Shown piece by piece: positions 10,326 to 22,000 of a stretch of DNA of 64,000 nucleotides. A program made the translations under genes and the position numbers. Below the pieces are notes generated by a model. That model did no database searches and had not been told where the DNA came from. It was given only the letters and a program-made list of their open reading frames with translations. Source of the DNA: Camellia lanceoleosa (Eukaryota > Streptophyta > Magnoliopsida > Ericales > Theaceae). Positions within the stretch are counted from its first letter, which is position 1. Every line of letters starts with the position of its first letter. The stretch lies in the NCBI GenBank assembly GCA_025200525.1, contig JANUSC010000380.1, positions 144,075-208,074 on the forward strand, written 5' to 3'.

Positions 10326-12167
10326 TGTAACGCCCTCAAAATATAAACCCATTAAACATAAAATACAGCATGCATTATTAAAAGAAAACCATTATTTTAT
10401 CTAAATCATCAGAGTAATACGAAATAAACATCAAAATAAATGCCCTACGGGCTTACATCTTGCCAAGCCAACACTTGGACACAAATTCACTGAGTTCTAA
10501 CTCAAAACAGATAAAGCCCTAGGCTTGAAAGATTACATTGTTTAAATAAACAAATAAAAATGAATAAGCAAATCTTCCAATTCAATTCCTCACAAGCTAA
10601 GTCCTTGGAGGGAGTGAACCACCTGAACCTGAAAAATAAAGTTCCCATATAGGGTGAGCCACACCCCAGTAAAGAAATACTAAACCAAGCATAAGAATTA
10701 ACTAAAGTATTAGCATATGATACATGGTTAACACACTATAATCAAATTACAAGATTCATGACACGAATGTCTATATTGCCTATGACACATTGTCTATGGC
10801 ACATTTCACTTTCCACTTATGGCTCAGGACCTGGCCAAATAACTCAACAGGGTTTCATCTTTTATTACCATTACTTCCAATTCAACAGGAATAACAATTC
10901 AAGTTAGACCTAATCATAACAAATACACATGTTGGTATTGTATCAATCATAATCAATTCACTTCCATACTTCCCTCTTGATACACATTTTAGTGATGTAT
11001 CATATCAACAATAAATAGACATATGCCTATTAATCATTAAGCACACATAAGAGTGATGCCACCGAGTCCATCCCCTATCTCCTCCCAATAAATCCGGTTT
11101 AGAGGTCCATCCCTATCTTCCCTAAACCGTGGAGTTCATCCCCTATCTTCTCCAAACAACATGCATATGCAATGAAACACACAATTGTCATATACAACAC
11201 ATAATTAATACACAAATGTTACTCAGATAACTCAACGGTCAAACAATTGACCCAATTCCGATTACACCTAAGCCGCATGCAAGGTCTACAACAATCAATG
11301 GCTATCCTCCACCGATAGCCCAAAACATTATTTCTAAGCGAGAAATAAATACATCAATGAATATAAATTCAACATTTCCAAAGGTAAATATTTAGCTACC
11401 CAATCCCATGAATTAAACCAAATTCCACTTTGTTTTCTTTTAAATTAATTACACGAATTAATCTAAACCAAAACCCTAAGGTTTCTTCCAAAATTACCAA
11501 ACTACCCCCATGTACCAAAATACCAACACTTAGGATTAAAGCGTATAAATGGAGTAGGAAATCCCTACCTCGAAGAAATATCCCAAAAAGAGAAGACGAA
11601 GAAAATGCTCGAACTCCAAAATGCTCCAAATCAACAATTGATCGATTAAATGAAAGCCCTCACTCTCTATCTTATTTGTAAAAGAACTAGGGTAGAAACA
11701 CACTCTAACTCGATCAAACCTAGGAGAAAAGGTGTTTAGAGAAGAAGAAAAGTCGGACTTTAGGGTTTGAGATCAAAAGAATGAAAATCGCCTAAAAATC
11801 CCGCCGCTTTTTAAATATTGGACGATGTCCGCCGAAAGACAACACACCGCTTCGTAAAGAACAAAACAATGTCCGCCGAGCGCAAATATGCCCGCCGGCG
11901 TAGAATTCTCACCGCAAGTTTTGCAGAACCAAAGAAATGCCGAAGGTGTAAACTCCGCCGGCGCAGAATGTCCGCCGGCGAAAGGCTAAAAACTGAGCGA
12001 CAAACATCTTGACTCAGATTCAACCCACCTGTTCGAAACACGCCAAACACATCCTAAACTCAATCAGATAGAATTAAAGGATGACAACAACAATCTGATA
12101 ACAACGGAATCTACGGAACATAAGTCCGGATACACTAATCAAATGGGAAAAGACCGGGGTCGCTATA
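10326..12167 (-). repeat. 5' LTR of element C
   Basis: Partner of 3056-4918 with the same termini. It differs by many small indels, several of them in the GC-rich U3 cluster (11825-11985), where the left LTR has CTCGAG motifs and this copy has shorter CCGCCGGCG-like strings. A TATTTAAA box on the minus strand is at 11810-11817. As the sense 5' LTR it would drive transcription of the element. Confidence 0.95.
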
Positions 12168-12172
12168 GTCCA
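12168..12172. other. Target-site duplication GTCCA, right copy
   Basis: Identical to 3051-3055; the sequence of element A resumes after it at 12173 (AGTCTTCGGCCTTGTC). Confidence 0.95.
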
Positions 12173-12253
12173 AGTCTTCGGCCTTGTCAAAAATGGGTCG
12201 TCTCTGGGCTTTGACATTCACTCCCGTCATGCTTATGACTTCCGAGTTCTGTC

Positions 12254-12266
12254 AAAGAGGGGCAAC
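12254..12266 (+). other. Polypurine tract of element A
   Basis: AAAGAGGGGCAAC directly precedes the LTR start TGTAGACACC. The identical tract precedes D's LTR on the minus strand at 55763-55775. The 80 bases before it (12173-12253) are the end of A's internal region. Confidence 0.85.
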
Positions 12267-12645
12267 TGTAGACACCCCATTTTTGACCGTCCTCAAGACT
12301 TGGATGTCACCATTGGAACACTCGGTGATTATCCATGTTTGTGTTCGTTTGGAGTTCCCGGAGTTCTCGGCTCGCGCGCCTTGCCTCAGGACTTCCGAAC
12401 TCGACCGTCTTGTGTCTGGTTTTGCACCAAACACTTGTGTTTTGCCTTGGAAGGGCAGGGAATGCTTTGTGAGGCACCCCCGCATACCACCGGCCGTGGC
12501 TAGAGGCCACCGGCTGGTTGGTGTTGCCATCGGCACTTTATTGTGCCGACCGGCACTAAACTTTGTCAAAATGACACTCTTTGCCGGCCGGACACTGTGC
12601 AGTTGCTTTTTGAGATATTTTCAGACAGCTGTATAGTTTTGGTTC

Positions 12646-12669
12646 CCCTCCATACACGTGTATGGAGGG
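12646..12669. promoter_or_regulatory. Perfect 24-bp palindrome with central CACGTG, upstream of TATA
   Basis: CCCTCCATACAC is followed at once by its exact reverse complement GTGTATGGAGGG. The centre is a G-box (CACGTG), a known site of plant bZIP/bHLH factors. It lies 51 bp before the TATA box at 12720. D's LTR carries only degenerate half-forms (near 54833 and 54967), each in a tandem copy. Confidence 0.85.
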
Positions 12670-12719
12670 ATGACCCTCTTAGTTAGCTTAGCTTGTAAGC
12701 TTTACAAGCTTTGCTTGCC

Positions 12720-12727
12720 TATAAGAG
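12720..12727 (+). promoter_or_regulatory. TATA box of the A LTR
   Basis: GCCTATAAGAGGACC is a good plant retrotransposon TATA context. The homologous box in D is TTTATAAG on the minus strand (54583-54590). Transcription would start about 30 bases downstream. Confidence 0.75.
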
Positions 12728-13224
12728 GACCACTCCTCTTCTTGGCTTAAGGTTACAAAATTTTAGACATTTTTAGACAGGCCAAGCTCTGGTTTTTAGG
12801 GTTAGGATAGATACACATCCTATCTGTCTTCGTCTCTCTTGTTTTGTACACTAGGTGTTTGTGTCATACTTTTGCTCACCAACACCTAGTGTTTCACCTT
12901 CCTTGGGTTCTTGAAGGTCCAGAGGTTTGTTTTGGAGCTTTGGAGCTGGTTTGGTGCTCAAGGAGGCAACCACATCACCATTGTTGAAGAGGTCTACAAG
13001 GGTGAGCCAACTACTCCTTTTTCCCCCATTCTTGCATTCCATTTTTGCATAGCTTAGAACTATTTTTGTGCTTAGTGTTTAACACATAAAAGTTCTGTTT
13101 TTTAAGCCTCTTTATTGTTTATTAAGAGTGTTTTGTGGTTTGAGCAAGTTTGACCACCCGTAGGCCTTGAAAAGGGCGCTTTTGGTGCTATTTTGTTGAG
13201 ATCCGAGACCTTGGTGCTTGGGCC

Positions 13225-13264
13225 TCTTCACCACTGAAATCTTGAGGGATTTCAGTGGTGAAGA
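13225..13264 (+). other. 17-bp perfect hairpin in the R-U5 part of the A LTR
   Basis: Arms TCTTCACCACTGAAATC and GATTTCAGTGGTGAAGA are perfect reverse complements with loop TTGAGG. A second, weaker stem follows (AAGGAGA ... TCTCCTT, about 13284-13310). The site would be in the transcribed leader, 500 bases after the predicted start. Its role is unknown. Confidence 0.85.
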
Positions 13265-15824
13265 TGGTGCCTTGAGGTCCCAAGAAGGAGAGGGCCACCC
13301 CTTCTCCTTGATGTCCTTGAAAAGGGCAAGATTTGGCTTCTTGAGTGAGCTTGGGCTTAAGTGTGTGTTGAGCATGTTTGGTTTGTTTTTCATGTGTATA
13401 TTGCCATGATATAACATGTTTCTAAGTTGGTTTAGGTCCCTTATGCATGCTTAGCATAGTTGCCTTGTAATCCCTTTTGATCCTCTAACATGCCTAGGTT
13501 GTATGCCTTAGCTTCTAGCATGTTTTAGGCTTGCATTTGTGAAGCTTTTGTGCTCATATTTCCATGTTTTAGGTCTGTCTCATGTTGTTTGAGCCAACCA
13601 TAGCATGTTTAATATAGCCTCTTTGCATTGGGCTTGTTGGCCTTAAAAGCATGAGTGTGTAGCATGCCTTGCTTGCTTCATTCTTGACGGTTTGGAACCA
13701 TTTTGCATGCTATTTCAGTCCTTCATACATGTTTGTTTGATTGCTTAGCATGCGTCTTTAATGCTTTAAGAGTATGTATTAAATGCTCCATGTTTTGGCT
13801 TTAATGCATGCCTTTGGATTCATGTCATCTAGATGCCATCTAGGTGGTCCTTTAGGCTTAGTTTTATGTGTTAAAACTCTGTTTTTAAGTGTTTAGGTAT
13901 TGCCATGTGTGGTTGTGCTAAGTGTGGTTCAAAGCCTCATGGGTTTGCCTTAATGCTTCAGCCATTTGTATGTCTTGTTTGGCTTGCTTTGTTAGTTGGT
14001 TTGGCACCATGTTTTGCATGAATTTCAGAGCTTTTCATGTATGCTAATAGTCCATGTTTGTGCCTCTTAGATGTGTTTAAGAATTGCTTAATTGTGCTTA
14101 AGTGTTGGTGCCTTAACTCGTGCATGCGTGCATGTGTGTTTGGTCCTTTTGACTTAGCATTTTGGCCACTGATTTAGGACTATTTGAGTTGCCTAATTCA
14201 TGTATAAGACCATCTTTCCATTGGTTTGCATGCTTACCTTGCATGCTTGCTTGAACCCTTTGCATGAACATATTGCATAGTCCATGTTGCATACCTAGTT
14301 GACATGTTTAGGGTTGCATTTGTATTGTGCATGTTTGGCCTCTTGAAGTGAAGTATGATGGAGGTTGAGCACCCTTGTTTGCTTGTTTGCATTGCATGCA
14401 TTTGAAATCAAAGTTGCATTCTTGGTTCTTAGGGCCATCATGCATGGAAATGCGCGATTGGTGGTCCGGGAATCGAGGCACATGCCCCTTTGAGTCAATA
14501 ACATGATAAAGGGGTGTGTTTAGTGCATAAATACCTTGAATCACATTGCCATGCAAGTTGTGTCCTCTGCTGCTGTGAGTTGCAGGTTCTGCAGGTATTT
14601 TGTGCCGACCGGCACTGTTTAGTGCCGACCGGCAGTCTACTGACAGCCGATGGATGAATTCAATGCCGGTGGTCACATACTTCAGCCGGTGGTGTTCTAC
14701 CCCAGCCGGTGGTGATCTCCAGTGCCCAAGGAAGTATTCCTGAAGTTTTGGCAGTCTTCAGAGGAGGAAAGCAGGGAAAACAGAGGCAATCATGCATGGC
14801 AGTGCGATTCCGAGCGAGTTCCGGGCGTATGATGCATCTTGCCCTCTTCCCGAGGCATTTACTGCTTTAATTAACTTAGTTAATTTGTTAATTAATTTAG
14901 TGAATTTGTAATATTTAATTAGCTTGCGTAGTTAATTAATCTGTATTATTATTTGGTCCCTCCGAGTGAGGGCAAAATTGTAATAAGGGTGTGTGAGTGG
15001 GTGTATGTCTTCCAATCCCCATTTCTTTCTATCCCTTTTATTTACCTGCTTATGTTGGTAGATTAGGGCATTTCTATCTTAGCATACCTTATGCAATGCA
15101 TGCGTGCATCCATGCATTTGTTGACATGCACCGGCTCAAGACATCATACAAATCGCATTGCAATTTTCAATTCCAAATTGAATACGTGCTACTCGCGCAT
15201 TTCACATGCCATGTTTAGGGTTAGCCGAGCCTACTCTAGATTGCATCTATGCCTGTGTTGCATTAGCCACTTAACATGAACTAGGTCACGCATGTTTGCT
15301 AACTAGTTCTTGTTTTGGCACAGAGTACGATGTAAGTTTTTTACGCTTTAGCATATCGCATGCGTGTGAATGTTTGCCATGACAAGATGATTGCCATGCG
15401 GCTAAATGCTTATGTGTTATAAACCGTTTGAATGCTCGGTGGAGGTTGGATTGCGTGAGTTGGAACAACTCATTGAAATCCGTATTTTAGCCTACTTGCG
15501 AGTAGCAAAAACCAACACATTTTTCGAGACAAAACGGATATGCAATGTTTATTTCCAAATCAGGCAATCTAGTCTATACTTTTGTGTTGTGCGCATAACA
15601 TAGTAATTCTAGACTAATAATGGGAATAAGAACACATGATGTTTTCAAAATCGGATATCACGGTTAGTAGAGGCCGGTCTTCGGACCGGGCAAAAGGGGG
15701 TGCTCATAGCTGACTTCCCCGATCGTACCCAAGCTCCCGAGCCAAGACACTTTGGTGATGACGGACACGTGGCCTTCGGCACCGAGTCAGGGTTTCCTAA
15801 ATTTCCCATTTTAAAATATTTATG

Positions 15825-15835
15825 TGGCGACTCTG
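15825..15835 (+). other. Possible primer binding site TGGCGACTCTG next to the A LTR
   Basis: TGGCGACTCTG is the form I recall for primer sites after many Tat/Ogre LTRs. It comes after an AT-rich stretch (AAAATATTTATG), which also fits an LTR end. I cannot verify the tRNA here, and the CA expected at an LTR end is missing, so this is tentative. Confidence 0.45.
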
Positions 15836-16004
15836 TATCTGGCAAAGCAGTCCATGTTTGGCACTTCTTTTCAAAAATCTGTTTCTCAAAATGATTTGCC
15901 AGAGTTGGACTCTTTGGTTCAGATTAAGAACCGTGACATTTGAGTCCTTGAACTGTAGAAAAGAAGTGAACTAAAAGAAGTGAACCGTGACTCTTTGGTT
16001 CAGT
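15836..16004 (+). other. Short remnant between the A LTR and the satellite
   Basis: No gene. GACTCTTTGGTTCAG occurs twice (15909-15923 and about 15990-16004), framing a stretch with GAAGTGAAC repeats, and satellite units start directly after the second copy. It may be internal DNA of a second Tat element or the original junction. Confidence 0.5.
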
Positions 16005-19000
16005 CTCAAAAAACCACTATACCTTAACGATCTATTTGAAAATTAAACAAAAAAGGAAGTTGAATAGAAAAGAAGTTGAATAAAAATAAAAGTTGAATAG
16101 AAAAGGAAGTGAACTAAAAAATGAAGTCGAATAAAAATAAAAATGGAAGTTACATAAAATTAAAAATTGAAGTTCATTCAAGAAACCACTATACCCTAAC
16201 GATTTATTTGGAAATTAAGTAAAAAATCAAATCGAATAGAAAAGATTAAAAATTGAAGTTCATTCAAGAGACCAATATACCTTAACGATCTATTTGGAAA
16301 TTAAATAAAAAACGAAGTTGAATAGAATAGGAAATTGAATAAAAATGGAAATTCATTCAAGAAACCACTATACCCTAATGATCTATTTGGAAATTAAATA
16401 AAAAAGAAAGTTGAATAAAAATGGATGTTGAATAAAAATAAAAATAAAAAAAGGAACTTGCATAAAAATGGAAGTTGAATAAAAATAAAAAATGAAATTG
16501 AATTAAAAATGGAAGTTCATTCAAGAAACCACTATACCTTAACGATCTATTTTAAAATTAAACTAAAAAGGAAGTTGAATAGAAATGGAAGATGAATAAA
16601 AATAAAAGTTGAGTAGAAAAGGAAGTTAAATAAAAAATGAAGTCGAATAAAAATAAAAATGGAAGTCGCATAAAATTAAAAATGGAATTTCATTCAAGAA
16701 ACCACTATACACTAACGATTTATTTGGAAATTACGTAAAAAAATGAAGTCGAATAGAAAAGACTAAAAATGGAATTTCATTTAAGAGACCACTATACCAT
16801 AACGATCTATTTGGAAATTAAATAAAAAATGAAGTTGAATAGAATAGGAAATTGAAAAAAAAATGGAAGTTCATTCAAGAAACCACTATACACTAACGAT
16901 CTATTTGGAAATTAAATAAAAAAGAAAGTTGAATAAAAATGGATGTTGAATAAAAATAAAAATAAAAATGGAGCTTGCATAAAAACGGAAGTTGAATAAA
17001 AATAAAAAAAGAAATTGAATAAAAATGGAAGCTCATTCAAGAAACCACTATACCTTAACGATCTATTTGAAAATTAAACAAAAAAGGAAGTTGAATAAAA
17101 ATGGAAGATGAATAAAAATAAAAGTTGAATAGAAAACGAAGTCAAATAAAAAATGAAGTCGAATAAAAATAAAAATGGAATTGCATAAAATTAAAAATGG
17201 AATTTCATTCAAGAAACAACTATACCCTAACGATTTATTTGGAAATTAAGTAAAAAATGAAGTCGAATAAAAAAGATTAAAAATTGAAGTTCATTTAAGA
17301 GACCACTATACCTTAACGATCTATTTCGAAATTAAATAAAAAATGAAGTTGAATAGAATAGGAAATTGAATAAAAATGGAAGTTCATTCAAGAAACCACT
17401 ATACCCTAACAATCTATTTAGAAATTAATTAAAAAAGAAAGTTGAATAAAAATGGATGTTGAATAAAATAAAAATAAAAATGGAACTTGCATAAAAACGG
17501 AACTTGAATAAAAATAAAAAAGGAAATTGAATAAAAATGGAAGTTCATTCAAGAAACCAGTATACCTTAACGATCTATTTGAAAATTAAACAAAAAAGGA
17601 AGTTGAATAGAAAAGAAGTTGAATAAAAATGGAAGATGAATAAAAATAATAGTTGAATAGAAAAGGATGATAGATAAAAAAATAAAGGCGAATAAAATAT
17701 ACAATGAATGTTGCATAAAATTATAAATGGAAGTGCATTCAAGAAACCACTATACCCTAACGATTTATTTGGAAATTAAGTAAAAAGGAAGTCGAATAGA
17801 AAAGATTAAAAATTCAAATTCATTCAAGAGACCACTATACCTTAACGATCTATTTGGAAATTAACTAAAAATGAAGTTGAATAGAATAGGAAATTGAATA
17901 TAAATGGAAGTTAATTAGAAACCACTATACCCTAACGATCTATTTGGAAATTAAATAAAAAAGAAAGTTGAATAAAATGGATGTTGAATAAAAATAAAAA
18001 TAAAAATGGAACTTGCATAAAACGGAAGTTGAATAAAAATAAAAAGGAAGTTAAATAAAAATGTAAGTTCATTCAAGAAACCACTATACCTTAACGATCA
18101 ATTTAAAAATTAAACAAAAAAGGAAGTTGAATAGAAAAGAAGTTGAATAAAAATGGAAGATGAATAAAAACAAAAGTTGAGTTGAAAAGGAAGTTAAACA
18201 AAAAAATGAAGTCGAATAAAAATAACAATGGGTGTTGCATAAAATTAAAAATGGAAGTTCATTCAAGAAACCACTATACCCTAACGATTTATTTGGAAAT
18301 TAAGTAAAAATGTAGCCGAATAGAAAAGATTAAAAATTGAAATTCTTTCAAGAGATCACTATACCTTAACGATCTATTTGGAAGTTAAATAAAAAAAGAA
18401 GTTGGATAGAAAAGGAAACAGAATAAAAATGGAAGTTCATTCAAGAATCCGCCACACCCAAACGACCTATACGGAAATTATATAAAAAAGAAAGTTGAAT
18501 AAAAATGGATGTTGAATAAAAATAAAAATAGAAATGGAACTTTCATAAAAACGGAAGTTGAATAAAAATAAAAAAGGAAGTTGAATAAAAATGGAAGTTC
18601 ATTCAAGAAACCACTATACCTTAACGAACAATTTGACAACTAAACAAAAAAGGAAGTTGAATAAATATAGAAGATCAATACACACAAAAGTTGAGTAGAC
18701 TATGAAGATAAATAAAAATTCAAGTCGAATAAAAATAAAAATGGTTGTTGCATAAAATTAAAAATGGAAGTTCATTCAAGAAACCACTATACCCTAACGA
18801 TTTATTTGGAAATTAAGTAAAAAATGAAGTCAAATAGAAAAGAATAAAAGTTGAAATTCATTCAAGAGACCACTATACCTTAACGATATAGAATAAATAT
18901 AGAAGTTGCATAAAATTAAAAAAGGAAGTTCATTCAAGAAACCAGTATACCCTAACGATTTATTTGGAAATTAAGTAAAAAATGAAGTCGAATAGAAAAA

Positions 19001-22000
19001 ATTAAAAATTGAAGTTCATTCAAGAACCTAGTATACCTTAACAATCTAATTGGAAATTAAATAAAAAATGAAGTTGAGTAGAATAGGAAATTGAATCAAA
19101 ATGGAAGTTCATTCAAGAAACCGATATACCGTAACGATCTACTCGGAAATTAAATAAACATGGACGTTGAATAAAAATAAAAATTAAAATGGAACCTGCA
19201 TAAAAACAGAAGTTGAATAAAAATAAAAAAAAGAAATTGGATAAAAATGGAAGTTCATTCAAGAAATCACTATACCTTAACGATGTATTTGAAAATTAAA
19301 CAAAAAAGGAAGTTGAATAGAAAAGAAGTTGAAAAAAATGGAAGATGAATAAAAATAAAAGTTCAGCAGAAAAGGATGTTAAATAAAAAATGAAGTCGAA
19401 TAAAAATAAAAATGGAAGTTGCATAAAATTAAAAATGGAAGTTCATTCAAGAAACCACTATACCCTAACGATTTATTTGGAAATTAAGTAAAAAATGAAG
19501 TCGAATAGAAAAGATTAAAATTGAAGTTCATTCAGAGACCACTATACCTTAACGATCTATTTAGAAATTAAATAAAAATGAAGTTGAATAGAATAGGAAA
19601 TTGAATAAAAATGAAAGTTCATTCAAGAAACCGCTATACCAGAACGATCTATTCGAAATTAAATAAAAAAGAAAATTGAATAAAAATGGATGTTGAATAA
19701 AAATAAAAATAAAATGGAACTCAAGATAAAACAGAACTTGAATAAAAATGGAAGCTCATTCAAGAAACCACTATACCTTAACGATCTATTTCAAAATATA
19801 AATAAAAAAGGAAGCTGAATAGAAAAGAAGTTGAATAAAAATAAAAGTTGAATAGAAAAGGATGTTAAACAAAAAATGAAGTCGAATAGAAAAAATTAAA
19901 AATTGAAGTTCATTCAGGAGACCACTATACCTTCACGATCTATTTGGAAATTAAATAAAAAATGAAGTTGAATACAATAGGAAATTGAATAAAAATGGAA
20001 GTTCATTCAAGAAGCTGCTATACCGTAACGACCTATTCGGAAATTAAATAAAAAAGAAATTTGAATAAAAATGGATATTGAATAAAAATAAAAATCAAAA
20101 TGGAACCAAAGATAAAACGAAGTTGAATAAAATGGAAGCTCATTCAACAAACCATTATACCTTAACGATCTATTTGAAAATTAAACAAAAAGGAAGTTGA
20201 ATAGAAAAGAAGTTGAATAAAATTTAAGATGAATAAAAATAAAAGTTGAATAGAAAAGGATGTTAAATAAAAAATGAAGTTTAATAAAAATAAAATGGAA
20301 GTTGCATAAAATTAAAATGGAAGTTCATTCAAGAAACCACTATACCCTAACGATTTATTTCAAATTAAGTAAAAATGAAGTCGAATAGAAAAGATTAAAA
20401 ATTGAAGTGCATTTAAGAGACCATTATACCTTAACGATCTATTTGGAAATTAAATAAAAATGAAGTTGAATAGAATACTGAAATTGAATAAAAATAGAAG
20501 TTCATTCAAGAAACCGCTATCTTCAGAACGATCTATTCGGAAATTAAATAAAAAAGAAAGTTGAATAAAAGTGGAAGTTGAATAAAAATAAAAATAAAAA
20601 TGGAACTTGCATAAAAACGGAAGTTGAATAAAAATAAAAAAGGAAATTGAATAAAAATGGAAGTTCATGCAAGAAACCACTATACCTTAACGATCTATTT
20701 GAAAATTAAACAAAAAAGGAAGTTGAATAGAAAAGAAGTTGAATAAAAATGGAAGATGAACAAAAATAAAAGTTGAGTAGAAATGGAAGTTAAATAAAAA
20801 ATGAAGTCGAATAAAAATAAAAATGGAAGTTGCATAAAATTAAATATGGAATTTCATTCAAGAAACCACTATACCCTAACGATTTATTTGAAAATTAAGT
20901 AAAAAATGAAGTCGATTAGAAAAGATTAAAAATTGAAGTTCATTCAAAAGACCACTATACCTAAACGATCTGTTTGGAAATTAAATAAAAATTGAAGTTG
21001 AATAGAATAGGAAATTGAATAAAAATGGAAGTTCATTCAAGAAACCACTATACCCTAACGATCTATTTGGAAATTAAATAAAAAAGAAAGTTGAATAGAA
21101 ATGGATGTTCAATAAAAATAAAAATAAAAATGGAACTTGCATAAAAACGGAAGTTGAATAAAAATAAAAGAGCAAAATTGAATAAAAATGGAAGTTCATT
21201 CAAAAAACCACTATACCTTAACGATCTATCTGAAAATTAAATAAAAAATGAAGTTGAACAGAAAAGAAGCTGAATAAAAATGGAAAATGAATAAAAACAA
21301 AAGTTGAGTAGAAAAGGAAGTTAAATAAAAAATGAAGTCGAATAGAAATAAAAATGGAAGTTGCATAAAACTAAAAATGGAAGTTCATTCAAGAAACCAC
21401 TATACCCTAACGATTTATTTCGAAATTAAGTAAAAAATGAAGTCGAATAGAAAAAATTAAAAATTGAAGTTCATTCAGGAGACCACTATACCTTCACGAT
21501 CTATTTGGAAATTAAATAAAAAATGAAGTTGAATACAATAGGAAATTGAATAAAAATGGAAGTTCATTCAAGAAACTGCTATACCGTAACGACCTATTCG
21601 GAAATTAAATAAAAAAGAAAGTTGATTAAAAATGGATATTGAATAAAAATAAAAATAAAAATGGAACCAGCATAAAAACAGAAGTTGAATAAAAATGGAA
21701 GCTCATTCAACAAACCATTATACCTTAACGATCTATTTGAAAATTAAACAAAAAAGGAAGTTGAATAGAAAAGAAGTTGAATAAAAATGGAAGATGAATA
21801 AAATAAAAGTTGAATAGAAAAGGATGTTAAATAAAAAATGAAGTCGAATAAAAATAAAAATGGAAGTTGCATAAAATTAAAAATGGAAGTTCATTCAAGA
21901 AACCACTATACCCTAACGATTTATTTCGAAATTAAGTAAAAAATGAAGTCGAATAGAAAAGATTAAAAATTGAAGTGCATTTAAGAGACCATTATACCTT

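Larger units (their letters stand above)
3056..12167 (-). mobile_element. Complete Tekay/Del-type chromovirus C (Ty3/Gypsy), mutated
   Basis: A 9.1-kb minus-strand LTR retrotransposon with two LTRs (1863 and 1842 bp), a primer site matching plant initiator tRNA-Met, a polypurine tract, and gag, protease, reverse transcriptase, RNase H, integrase and chromodomain remains in the order gag-PR-RT-RH-IN. Termini are TATAGCG...CGTTACA in the sense direction, an imperfect inverted repeat with TA where TG is usual. A perfect GTCCA duplication flanks it. Lineage comes from the integrase core and C-terminal wording (for example PAGLLQPLPIAEWKWEHVTM and TIPLVKVLWKHH), typical of Tekay/Del. Many frameshifts and stops make it non-autonomous as read. 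It is nested in Tat-like element A. Confidence 0.95.
1..15824 (+). mobile_element. Tat/Ogre-like LTR retrotransposon A, 3' part, interrupted by element C
   Basis: This is the 3' end of a plus-strand element: noncoding internal DNA (1-3055), continuing after the nested element at 12173-12266, then a polypurine tract and an LTR starting TGTAGACACC at 12267. The assignment rests on homology with the minus-strand element D. Reverse-complemented, D's 55763-56110 matches 2700-3055 plus 12173-12266 in order, including shared runs such as CTTGTCAAAAATGGGTC and TCAAAGAGGGGCAAC. D carries a Tat/Ogre-type integrase end and antisense PMD gene, so A is placed in the same lineage by inference. No gag or pol of A lies in the window; the 5' part is off the left edge. 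Confidence 0.75.
12267..15824 (+). repeat. LTR of Tat/Ogre-like element A
   Basis: About 3.56 kb, from TGTAGACACCCC to a point just before TGGCGACTCTG. It is homologous over most of its length to D's LTR (51803-55762, minus): for example GGGCATAATTGTAATAAG versus GGGCAAAATTGTAATAAG and CTTTTATTTACCTGCTTA. It contains a TATA box near 12720, so U3 is short (about 450 bp) and R-U5 very long (about 3 kb). The T- and G-rich 13400-14340 stretch holds many loose repeats of GCATGTTT/TTGCATGC. No gene lies in it. The 3' boundary is an estimate, since no partner LTR is in the window. Confidence 0.8.
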
